A stretch of DNA of 64,000 nt from NCBI GenBank assembly GCA_023437225.1, contig JAEZGS010000017.1, positions 248,001-312,000 of the forward strand, read 5' to 3'. Source of the stretch: Bacteroidota bacterium. GTDB lineage: Bacteria > Bacteroidota > Bacteroidia > Chitinophagales > Chitinophagaceae. The notes beneath the pieces were generated by a model, which saw only the letters and a list, made by a program, of their open reading frames with translations, made no database searches and was not told where the DNA came from. Both the position numbers and the translations under genes were made by a program. Within the stretch, counting starts at the first letter, position 1. Every line of letters begins with the position of its first letter. Shown here piece after piece: positions 56,401-62,578 of the stretch.

Positions 56401-56619
56401 CCAATTGCGCTTTCGCTGGGAGCCGCTGCTACAAGCCGCATACCATTGGGTATCGTTATTGTTGGGGGTATACTGTTTTCGCTGGTACTTACATTATTTG
56501 TAATTCCTGCTATGTATGCCATTTTATCTCAAAAGAAAAAGAAAAATCAGCTTGAGATTCTCGACGATGAGATCAGGCTTAAGAAAGAAAAGCAACAACC
56601 TGTTATTGAAGAAGTATAA
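53497..56619 (+). CDS. RND multidrug efflux pump, inner-membrane subunit (AcrB/MexB type)
   Basis: 1040 residues from ATG 53497 (N-I-S-E-L-S-L-R-R-P-V-L, the family start); the frame opens at TTG 53476 inside the adaptor gene. Twelve membrane helices and two large periplasmic loops. Proton-relay TM4 reads G-L-V-V-D-D-G-I-V-V-T-E-N with the paired Asp of HAE-1 drug pumps, which distinguishes it from the metal pump earlier in the window. The C-terminal tail is charged (K-K-K-K-N-Q). 13 bp after the adaptor stop. Confidence 0.95.
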   Translation: MNISELSLRRPVLATVLNIIIVLFGIIGFTFLGIRDYPAIDPPNINVRTSYPGANADIVESQITEPLEKAINGIAGIKNITSLSSQGTSNINVEFDLGIDLEAAANDVRDKVSQAVRSLPADLDNVPVVSKADASSDAILSMTVQSNTKNQLQITEYANNVLVERLQTIPGVSSIQIWGEKRYAMRIWFDPAKLSAYGLTPDDVEQALNRENIELPSGKISGNATELSVRTFGRLVTEEDFNNVIIKNVNGADIRLKQIGEAVLGPENEETILKESGIPMIALALVPQPGSNYVAISDEFYRRLDQLRKEMPEDIKLNIALDQTKFIKNSIAEVEETLIIAFVLVVLIIYFFFRDWLIAIRPLIDIPVSLIAAFFIMYLSGFTINVLTLLGIVLATGLVVDDGIVVTENIYKKIERGMPKWQAAKEGSKEIYFAVIATSITLAVIFLPIVFLQGFVGRLFREFGIVVAGAVLVSAFVSLTLTPVLNVYLTRKKHGHSWLYTKTEPFFQWMERSYHNTLQRFMKFKVAAIAIIVACFAIIYFIGTNLQSELAPMEDRSQFRLQVTAPEGTAFDYMDKYVDDLSLFMVDSIPEKEIVLSVTAPGFAGAGSVNSGFVRVVLVDPKLRERSQQEIVDMVNRNLAGFPQGRAFAIQEQTISVGRRGGLPVQFVIQNNNFDKITEVLPKFLEEANKNPTFQGVDADLKLNKPELKINIDRLKASELGVSVGDISRTLQLALSNRRLGYFIKEGKQYQVIGQVARNERDDPTDLKNIYVRNNRNEIISLDNLVTITEEITPPTLYHFNRYKSATVSAGLAPGKTLGDGIEAMREISERLLDDSFATSLAGASRDFQDSSSNTSFAFLLALVLIFLVLAAQFESFIDPLVIMITVPLAIAGAVLSLWAFGHTLNIFSQIGMIMLIGLVTKNGILIVEFANKKQLEGLTKSQAVLEAATGRLRPILMTSLAMSLGALPIALSLGAAATSRIPLGIVIVGGILFSLVLTLFVIPAMYAILSQKKKKNQLEILDDEIRLKKEKQQPVIEEV

Positions 56620-56645
56620 ACATGTACCAAGGAGCTATAATAATC

Positions 56646-57959
56646 ATGAGAAGATCCTGCGCCCTATTGTTAGCTATTTTATTTGGCAATCTTGTTGGTG
56701 CACAGGAAATATTAACTGTTGAAGAAGCGATCGCACGTGCGCTTAAAAATAATTATGACATTCGTTTGGTTCGCAATGATTCTACATCTTATGCGCTCGA
56801 CTATAAGTATGCAAATGCAGCGTTTCTGCCGCGACTTAACGCTACCGCGTCTAAGCTATGGAACGATAATGACCAGCGCCAGAAATTTGCAGATGGTACC
56901 TCGCGTGAACGCGATGATATAAAGTCTTCGAACCTTCAAACAGGTCTCGCGCTTAACTGGACTCTCTTTGATGGTTTCAAAATGTTTGCAACAAAAGAGC
57001 GTCTCGAAGAATTTACCCGCCTGGGTCAGCTGGCAGTACAAAACCAGGTAGTAAACACCGTAGCTGCCGTAATCAACAATTACTATAACATCGTACAACA
57101 AAAGCAGCAACTCGTTGCAATTGAAGAGCAGATGTCTATCAGTGAAGAAAGAGTGAAACTGGCTGACCGTAAACTTTCTGTCGGGTTAGGAAGCAAACCT
57201 GAATTGCTACAAGCCAATGTAGACCTGAATGCGCAAAGGGCAGCGCAATTGAGACAACAAACGTTGATGTTGCAGTTGCGGGAGCAACTTAATCAATTGA
57301 TGGGTCAGCCAATACAAACCACGTATGTGGTATCTGACAGCATTCCATTGAACCTTGATCTCCGGTACGAAGAGATCGCAAACAATCTCGACACAAACAA
57401 TCCAGCGATACGGATCGCTCAAAAGAATATAGATATAGCACGAGTAAGCCTGCTCGAACGAAAGGCCGAACGCTGGCCGGTGGTTCAATTTAATTCGGCA
57501 TACAATTTTACTCGTCAGGATAACCAGGCTGCGATCAATCCTTTCACTCCACTGTTCAATCAGAACAAAGGATTAAACCTCGGGTTCTCCGCTACGATTC
57601 CAATTCTCAATGGTTTCAATACACGCCGGCTGATACGTCAGGCACAGCTGGATATCGACTATCAACAGATCAACCTGCAGAATCAACGTTCACAGATTGA
57701 AGTGCAACTCAACAATGCTTTTAAGGATTATGAGTATCAGAAAAAAGCGCTTCGACTTGAGGAGGAAAATATAGAGCTCGCAAAAGAAAACGTCTTCATC
57801 GCATTAGCGCGTTTCAGGCAGGGTGTCTCAACGTATCTTGAATTGAGGGAAGCACAGATCAGTCTTGCGGATGCATACAATCGTTTAATCGCAGCCCGTT
57901 ACAACACGAAACTTGCAGAAACAGAATTGTTGCGCGTGCGGGGTGATATTGTGAAATAA
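56646..57959 (+). CDS. TolC-family outer-membrane efflux channel
   Basis: 437 residues from ATG 56646, with signal peptide M-R-R-S-C-A-L-L-L-A-I-L-F-G-N-L-V-G-A-Q; an ATG at 56622 is an alternative. An AGGAG lies about 11 bp before the chosen start. Two OEP repeats of long coiled helices (L-T-V-E-E-A-I-A-R-A-L-K-N-N at the start, V-F-I-A-L-A-R-F-R-Q-G at the end) separated by beta-barrel strands. Completes the tripartite pump with the two preceding genes. Confidence 0.92.
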   Translation: MRRSCALLLAILFGNLVGAQEILTVEEAIARALKNNYDIRLVRNDSTSYALDYKYANAAFLPRLNATASKLWNDNDQRQKFADGTSRERDDIKSSNLQTGLALNWTLFDGFKMFATKERLEEFTRLGQLAVQNQVVNTVAAVINNYYNIVQQKQQLVAIEEQMSISEERVKLADRKLSVGLGSKPELLQANVDLNAQRAAQLRQQTLMLQLREQLNQLMGQPIQTTYVVSDSIPLNLDLRYEEIANNLDTNNPAIRIAQKNIDIARVSLLERKAERWPVVQFNSAYNFTRQDNQAAINPFTPLFNQNKGLNLGFSATIPILNGFNTRRLIRQAQLDIDYQQINLQNQRSQIEVQLNNAFKDYEYQKKALRLEEENIELAKENVFIALARFRQGVSTYLELREAQISLADAYNRLIAARYNTKLAETELLRVRGDIVK

Positions 57960-58005
57960 TGGCAGATCGATGAACATTCATTTCTTTTACATTTAACATC
58001 TGAAT

Positions 58006-58536
58006 ATGGATAATGAAACAACATCAATAAGGGTAGGAATTGTTATGGGTAGTGATAGTGACCTTGGCATCATGCAGGCAGCGGCCGATATTCTTGCGCA
58101 GTTCAAGATTGCGCATGAAATAACAGTGGTTTCTGCACATCGTACTCCTCAAAGAATGTTTGACTATGCAAGATCTGCTGCAGATCGCGGAATCCAGGTG
58201 ATCATCGCCGGTGCTGGTGGTGCAGCTCATCTTCCTGGAATGATAGCCTCAATCACTCCACTCCCCGTTATCGGCGTTCCCATTAAATCTAGCAACTCCA
58301 TAGACGGATGGGATTCTGTGTTGTCCATTCTTCAAATGCCTGGGGGCATTCCCGTAGCGACTGTTGCTTTGAACGGTTCAAAGAATGCGGGCATACTGGC
58401 AGCAAGTATTATTGGTGCCACTGACGTGCAAGTAAGAAAATTGGTGGAAAACTACAAGCAACAACTCGAACAAGAAGTTCTCGCTAAAGTTGATAAACTC
58501 AGGCAACAGGGATACCACAATGAGTTCGACAATTAA
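58006..58536 (+). CDS. purE: N5-carboxyaminoimidazole ribonucleotide mutase
   Basis: 176 residues; moves the carboxylate of N5-CAIR to C4. Signature strings V-G-I-V-M-G-S-D-S-D, S-A-H-R-T-P-Q-R-M and A-G-A-G-G-A-A-H-L-P-G-M (class I PurE, His conserved). TACATTTA about 20 bp upstream is a near -7 match, so it may be transcribed separately from the pump. The stop overlaps the convergent bshC stop by 4 bp. Confidence 0.96.
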   Translation: MDNETTSIRVGIVMGSDSDLGIMQAAADILAQFKIAHEITVVSAHRTPQRMFDYARSAADRGIQVIIAGAGGAAHLPGMIASITPLPVIGVPIKSSNSIDGWDSVLSILQMPGGIPVATVALNGSKNAGILAASIIGATDVQVRKLVENYKQQLEQEVLAKVDKLRQQGYHNEFDN

Positions 58537-60155
58537 ACATCTGCCCTCACTCTTACATCACTAAACTCGATAATCCGGAACTGCGGGTTAACTGACTCCG
58601 TTGCATTGTAAAGGCAATCGATGAAATCAGCTCCATATTTTGAATAATAGGGCAGAAAATTTTCTACCCGCTCCTGTAAATTGTTATTGGGAAAGAGTGC
58701 CTTTCTTATCGATTGTACCTGCCTATCCTCTGCCTCAAACTTCCGTTTCTCCGCACGGATCATCTTCTTTTCTAATTCGTGTAAAGGCTTCAAAGCGCGC
58801 TTTTGTAAGGCAATAACATGTTTATCAAAGCTCTTGTCTACATTGTTCGCTAAGCCCTGGATCTGCTCATAAATCCGCACTAACCCATCAATCTCCTGCT
58901 GCAGTTGCAAACGGTTATCAGTTCTTGCCCGAACGATCTGTTCGATTATTTTATCTGCAGGTTTGAAAATATCGTACACATCCATTCCAAGTTTGTGGAC
59001 CTTGCTCATCCACTTCTCTTCAACAAGTATGAATGAATTCCTTAGCATCAATAACGGAAACGGAACATTAAAGGCTTCGAACATCTGTTTGTATTCGAGC
59101 CAGTATGCAAGTTCACCGCCTCCACCAATAAAGGCAACATTCGGAAGTAACATCTCCTGCATTAGCCCCCGCAATATTACATTTGGACTAAACACTTCAG
59201 GATGCAAATCAAGTTCTTGCAATAATTGCTCACGTGTGAACGTAAAGTCCGTTCCTACTACTACGTAGTCTGAGTCACCGGATTTTTCAATTCGGCCCCT
59301 GATATTATCTTTAAGATAAAAGAGATTGATTTCCCTCGGATTCGCCTGTATCTTGTAAAATTCGCCCAGGGAGCAGATAGTGTCAGATACACACTTATAA
59401 GCAAGGTGTTCGGTCAGATCATTACGGAACACTTCCTTCATCGCACTTTTAAACATCACATTGTCGGGTATGAACACAACCAATCCATAACGTGCAAATA
59501 AAGTGTGAACCAGATCAAATGTAGCTTGTTGTACAGACTTGCCATCCGCATAGCATTTTTCAAGTATCTCCATCAGTTCCTGTCCAAAAGGCTGCACAGA
59601 TAGTTCCCCGCTGATGCGATTAAGTATCGGTTGTAGATTCTTTAGCTGCATGCGCCCTACGGCACCCTGTTGTCGGGCGTCCCAGCGAAGTACATCGCCA
59701 CTCAGGTAGATGTTATTTAACTCATCCAGGTCAGCGTCTTCTGATCCCATATAATAAACAGGAACGAAATGCTTATCTGTATGCGCTTTGTTGAGATCAT
59801 CCGCAAGGCGAACGGCATGGAGTATCTTATATACAAAATAAAGCGTACCGGTAAATAATGCGGGTTGATGGGCTGTGACAACAGTAAACGTATTATCGTT
59901 GAGTAGCAGGTCAATGTTCTTTTGCACCTGTTCATGTACTGGTACATTCGAGTATTGGTCCATCAATCCTTTATGTAACAGTTGACGATCAACGCCCGAT
60001 GCTGTTCTCGCCTCGATGGACTTCTCCAGGCCTTCGCTGTTTTGAAAGCGTTCGCAATAAAAACGCAGTGATTCTTTTTCCTGCAGATAGTCTATTACAA
60101 TTGAACTGAAGTAACCGGTAGATAAATGATCAATGTTTGTATAAGTACAGTCCAT
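58533..60155 (-). CDS. bshC: Bacillithiol biosynthesis cysteine-adding enzyme
   Basis: 540 residues from ATG 60155 (M-D-C-T-Y-T-N-I-D); the frame opens 13 codons earlier. Adds cysteine to glucosaminyl-malate, the last step to bacillithiol, the low-molecular-weight thiol of many Bacteroidota. Rossmann motif T-A-H-Q-P-A-L-F-T-G-T-L near residue 85, long central coiled coil (about 400-490) and the S-V-N-P-Q-F-R-I-I C terminus. A terminator-shaped hairpin lies directly before the start. Confidence 0.93.
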   Translation of the reverse strand: MDCTYTNIDHLSTGYFSSIVIDYLQEKESLRFYCERFQNSEGLEKSIEARTASGVDRQLLHKGLMDQYSNVPVHEQVQKNIDLLLNDNTFTVVTAHQPALFTGTLYFVYKILHAVRLADDLNKAHTDKHFVPVYYMGSEDADLDELNNIYLSGDVLRWDARQQGAVGRMQLKNLQPILNRISGELSVQPFGQELMEILEKCYADGKSVQQATFDLVHTLFARYGLVVFIPDNVMFKSAMKEVFRNDLTEHLAYKCVSDTICSLGEFYKIQANPREINLFYLKDNIRGRIEKSGDSDYVVVGTDFTFTREQLLQELDLHPEVFSPNVILRGLMQEMLLPNVAFIGGGGELAYWLEYKQMFEAFNVPFPLLMLRNSFILVEEKWMSKVHKLGMDVYDIFKPADKIIEQIVRARTDNRLQLQQEIDGLVRIYEQIQGLANNVDKSFDKHVIALQKRALKPLHELEKKMIRAEKRKFEAEDRQVQSIRKALFPNNNLQERVENFLPYYSKYGADFIDCLYNATESVNPQFRIIEFSDVRVRADV

Positions 60156-60161
60156 ACAGGT

Positions 60162-60199
60162 AAAAATAAAGCAGTAGGCAAACAAATTACCCACTGCTT
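60162..60199 (-). terminator. Hairpin plus U-tract between the SMP-30-like gene and bshC
   Basis: On the minus strand AAGCAGTGGG pairs with CCTACTGCTT (10 bp, one G-U, 11-nt loop), then TATTTTTA. It works on the minus strand only, since the plus strand has an A-C mismatch. It may end the SMP-30 transcript or fold in the bshC leader. Confidence 0.65.
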
Positions 60200-60201
60200 A
60201 T

Positions 60202-60209
60202 CAAAAATA
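60202..60209 (-). promoter_or_regulatory. -7 box (TAttTTTG, minus strand) for bshC
   Basis: The plus strand reads CAAAAATA. Exact match placed so that transcription would begin at the 5' edge of the hairpin. No clear -33 TTG. Confidence 0.45.
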
Positions 60210-60240
60210 ACAAACTCATTGGAATGAGAATGCCGCTTAA

Positions 60241-61065
60241 TTATCTTAGCTGATAGGCAACAATGGTGTTCTTCCAGAAAGTGGGAACATAAACGATCTT
60301 CTTTTTCGCATCGTAGCCTATGTCAGCAGAGTTTATTTTTTCGTTCCGTGTATCCAGTAGTATCTCAGTCTTGCCATTAGGATAGACGTAATAAACAACA
60401 CCCGACCAGCATGATACAATAAATTCATTCTTGTTTACATGTTCAATGCCATCGGTGCTTGATTCCATTCCCTCCGCAATCTTCTTATAACCTTTTGACT
60501 TATTCAGTTCATTCAGCGTGCCTGCATCGAGGATCATCAGGTTATTCTTATGAAATAGCAGGCCGTTAGGGCCTTTCAGATTTTCCCAGTAAACTGAAGG
60601 CTGTCCGTTCCGTATCACGTGGACTTTACCGCTGCGCGAATCGGACACATAAACATTACCCGCCTGATCTACGGTTACATCATTCAAGAACTTTGACCCT
60701 TCTATAGGAACTCGCTGGCTGACAGTGCCCGAATCGACATTGATGGCCACCATCTCGTCAACGTCCGCTACCCATAATGTATTCCGATGCAAAGCCATCC
60801 CCTTGGGTGCATTTAAACCCGAAACCCAATCAACAGAAATAACCTGCCCTTCGGGAGACACTTTTCCAATTGATCCCTTGCCGTCTTTTTCCGCAGGTTG
60901 TCCATCTATATTGGCAACATACAAGACGTTGTTCTTTTCATCATAAAGAACAGATTCAGGAACCTTTAAAGTGGAATCAGTTGACCACAACTTTGTAAGT
61001 GTGCGTTGTGCATACGTGCACGTTACGAAGAGCGTTGCTGCAAAAAGGAATGACAGCTTTTTCAT
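60241..61065 (-). CDS. Secreted SMP-30/gluconolactonase-like beta-propeller protein
   Basis: 274 residues from ATG 61065, with signal peptide M-K-K-L-S-F-L-F-A-A-T-L-F-V-T-C-T-Y-A-Q. Repeating beta-propeller blades (N-V-L-Y-V-A-N, L-W-V-A-D-V-D, N-V-Y-V-S-D-S). Positions equivalent to the SMP-30 metal ligands look kept: Glu in V-P-E-S, Asn in L-N-D-V-T and Asp in T-D-G-I-E. A periplasmic lactonase is possible, but many such proteins have no proven activity. Confidence 0.8.
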   Translation of the reverse strand: MKKLSFLFAATLFVTCTYAQRTLTKLWSTDSTLKVPESVLYDEKNNVLYVANIDGQPAEKDGKGSIGKVSPEGQVISVDWVSGLNAPKGMALHRNTLWVADVDEMVAINVDSGTVSQRVPIEGSKFLNDVTVDQAGNVYVSDSRSGKVHVIRNGQPSVYWENLKGPNGLLFHKNNLMILDAGTLNELNKSKGYKKIAEGMESSTDGIEHVNKNEFIVSCWSGVVYYVYPNGKTEILLDTRNEKINSADIGYDAKKKIVYVPTFWKNTIVAYQLR

Positions 61066-61092
61066 ATTAATGGTTTTACCTTTCAAGATAAT

Positions 61093-61123
61093 AAAAAAAC
61101 CGCCTCTCTCGAAGCGGCTTTTT
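61093..61123 (-). terminator. Bidirectional terminator-like hairpin between the glycoside hydrolase and SMP-30-like gene
   Basis: CCGCTTC/GAGGCGG stem (7 bp, one G-U, GAGA loop, 61100-61117) with seven A before and five T after it on the plus strand. On the minus strand it follows the glycoside hydrolase and sits 28 bp before the SMP-30 start. Confidence 0.75.
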
Positions 61124-61149
61124 GTGTCTCACAGGTAAGCCTTTAACTA

Positions 61150-61204
61150 AATGCGAAATATTGAATGCTCAATGCGCATTAATAAATGCACATTGCTGAA
61201 TGCT
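61150..61204. repeat. Cluster of AATGC motifs with an imperfect palindrome
   Basis: CAATGCGCATT (61170-61180) and AATGCACATTG (61185-61195) form a dyad with one mismatch; it is flanked by direct TGAATGCT copies at 61162-61169 and 61197-61204. Five AATGC in 55 bp. Could be an operator or a 3'-end structure. Confidence 0.55.
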
Positions 61205-61207
61205 TTA

Positions 61208-62245
61208 TTAGTTTGCGGCTGCGCCGGTTATCGAACGTATAACAATAACTTCTTTCTCATCGTATGGAGTACCGTCTTTACGGAAGATATCGTGGAACCA
61301 AACGGTTGGCTCATCGGTCCCCTCGGGCGAACCCCACGGAAATATTGTGTTTGTTTTTCCGGCAACAAGTCCCCAATTGATAGCGCCGATGTTATATTTC
61401 CGGAATATAGGCAGATGGGTTTCAAAAAAACTCTCTGAGGTTCTTGCCATGTATTCGGTACAAATTATCGGGCGTTGATACGATGCGAGGCTTTGTATTT
61501 CCTCCTCCAGGTTATCAGCATCCTTATAGTTGTGGAACGTGATGATGTCTGAATTTCTGTGTTGAACCGGGTTCAGGTTTACCAACTCTGCATTCCAGGT
61601 TGCAGAAGTAAGTGGCTGAGTTGGTCGAACTTCCCATGCCCATTCAAAAACCTTATTAAGCAAGTCCATTGAAAGATCACCCATTTGTTCGTTCCCGGGT
61701 TCATTGTACAAGTCCCAGATAACGATGCGATCGTCCCCTGAAAAGGTACTCAGAATGTCTTTTGTATATGCCTCAAGACTATCCCATCCGATCTTGTTAA
61801 CGATTCTGCTGCGACCAGGGCTCGCCACCCAACCTGAGTTATGGACGCCGGGCTTTGGCGCTGGCTGTGCACCAAGGTTTGCTGTGTGATTCCAGCAGTC
61901 GTCAAATAATACAAACAATACTTTGATGCCGAGTTCATCAGTTACGCCGAGGAATGTATCAATTCTACTTTTAAAACCTTCAGCATCTTCTTCCCAAAGA
62001 AGGTTGTGCAGATATACCCGCACAATGTTGAAGCCAAGTGATTTTGCCAATATAAGTTCAGCGCGGATCGTCGGGAGATCGAAAGATTCTTCCTGCCACA
62101 TTTCAAGCTGGTTGATGGCAGTGCTTGGAGCAAAATTACAACCCACATACCAGGGTTGTTTTGCATACCATTCGTTTGCTTTCTCTACAGACCATTTAGT
62201 TGATTTCTGAACCAGGATAGCATCAGGAATCTGTGACTGTAACAT
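61208..62245 (-). CDS. Clan-A glycoside hydrolase (cellulase/xylanase-like, GH5-type)
   Basis: 345 residues from ATG 62245; the frame opens 40 codons earlier, but that segment looks non-coding. TIM-barrel retaining glycosidase: acid/base Glu in D-L-Y-N-E-P-G and nucleophile Glu in I-C-T-E-Y-M-A, with F-D-D-C-W-N and I-T-F-H-N-Y motifs. Relatives are often annotated 1,4-beta-xylanase. No signal peptide is visible from either start, unusual for this type, so a cytosolic role on imported oligosaccharides is possible. Confidence 0.8.
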   Translation of the reverse strand: MLQSQIPDAILVQKSTKWSVEKANEWYAKQPWYVGCNFAPSTAINQLEMWQEESFDLPTIRAELILAKSLGFNIVRVYLHNLLWEEDAEGFKSRIDTFLGVTDELGIKVLFVLFDDCWNHTANLGAQPAPKPGVHNSGWVASPGRSRIVNKIGWDSLEAYTKDILSTFSGDDRIVIWDLYNEPGNEQMGDLSMDLLNKVFEWAWEVRPTQPLTSATWNAELVNLNPVQHRNSDIITFHNYKDADNLEEEIQSLASYQRPIICTEYMARTSESFFETHLPIFRKYNIGAINWGLVAGKTNTIFPWGSPEGTDEPTVWFHDIFRKDGTPYDEKEVIVIRSITGAAAN

Positions 62246-62578
62246 AGTTTTTTGTTTACGTTGATAGTGGATTTTTATTCTACCGCTAATTAAGATTAAA
62301 AACGGTTGTGTTTGGTTTAATGATATGATAGTATATGTAAAAAATAAGTGCTTATTTGTAGCCACTCCCCTGTTTTCTTCTCATGCATCAGGGTGTGCCC
62401 CACAAGCTCTTTTTTAAAAGTAGATACTCTTGGGAATACGCGTCACCACTGCTTTTAAATGATATGCACGTGTAATCCACAAGTGGATATGACGGGTATA
62501 ACAAAGTTTGCAGGTCCCAGATAATATGATATTTTAATACACGCGCTGGGAAAGAAATTGCAAAGCCTTTAACAGGTT
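62246..62578. other. 333-bp intergenic region before the glycoside hydrolase
   Basis: AT-rich. Contains a perfect dyad ATCCAC-AA-GTGGAT (62475-62488) and, on the minus strand, a TACTTTTA near -7 match around 62418-62425. I see no credible gene or RNA. Confidence 0.5.

Noticed and set aside
62246..62365. 40-residue N-terminal extension of the glycoside hydrolase
   Set aside because: The segment is neither signal-peptide-like nor domain-like, and M-L-Q-S-Q-I-P at 62245 is a better start.
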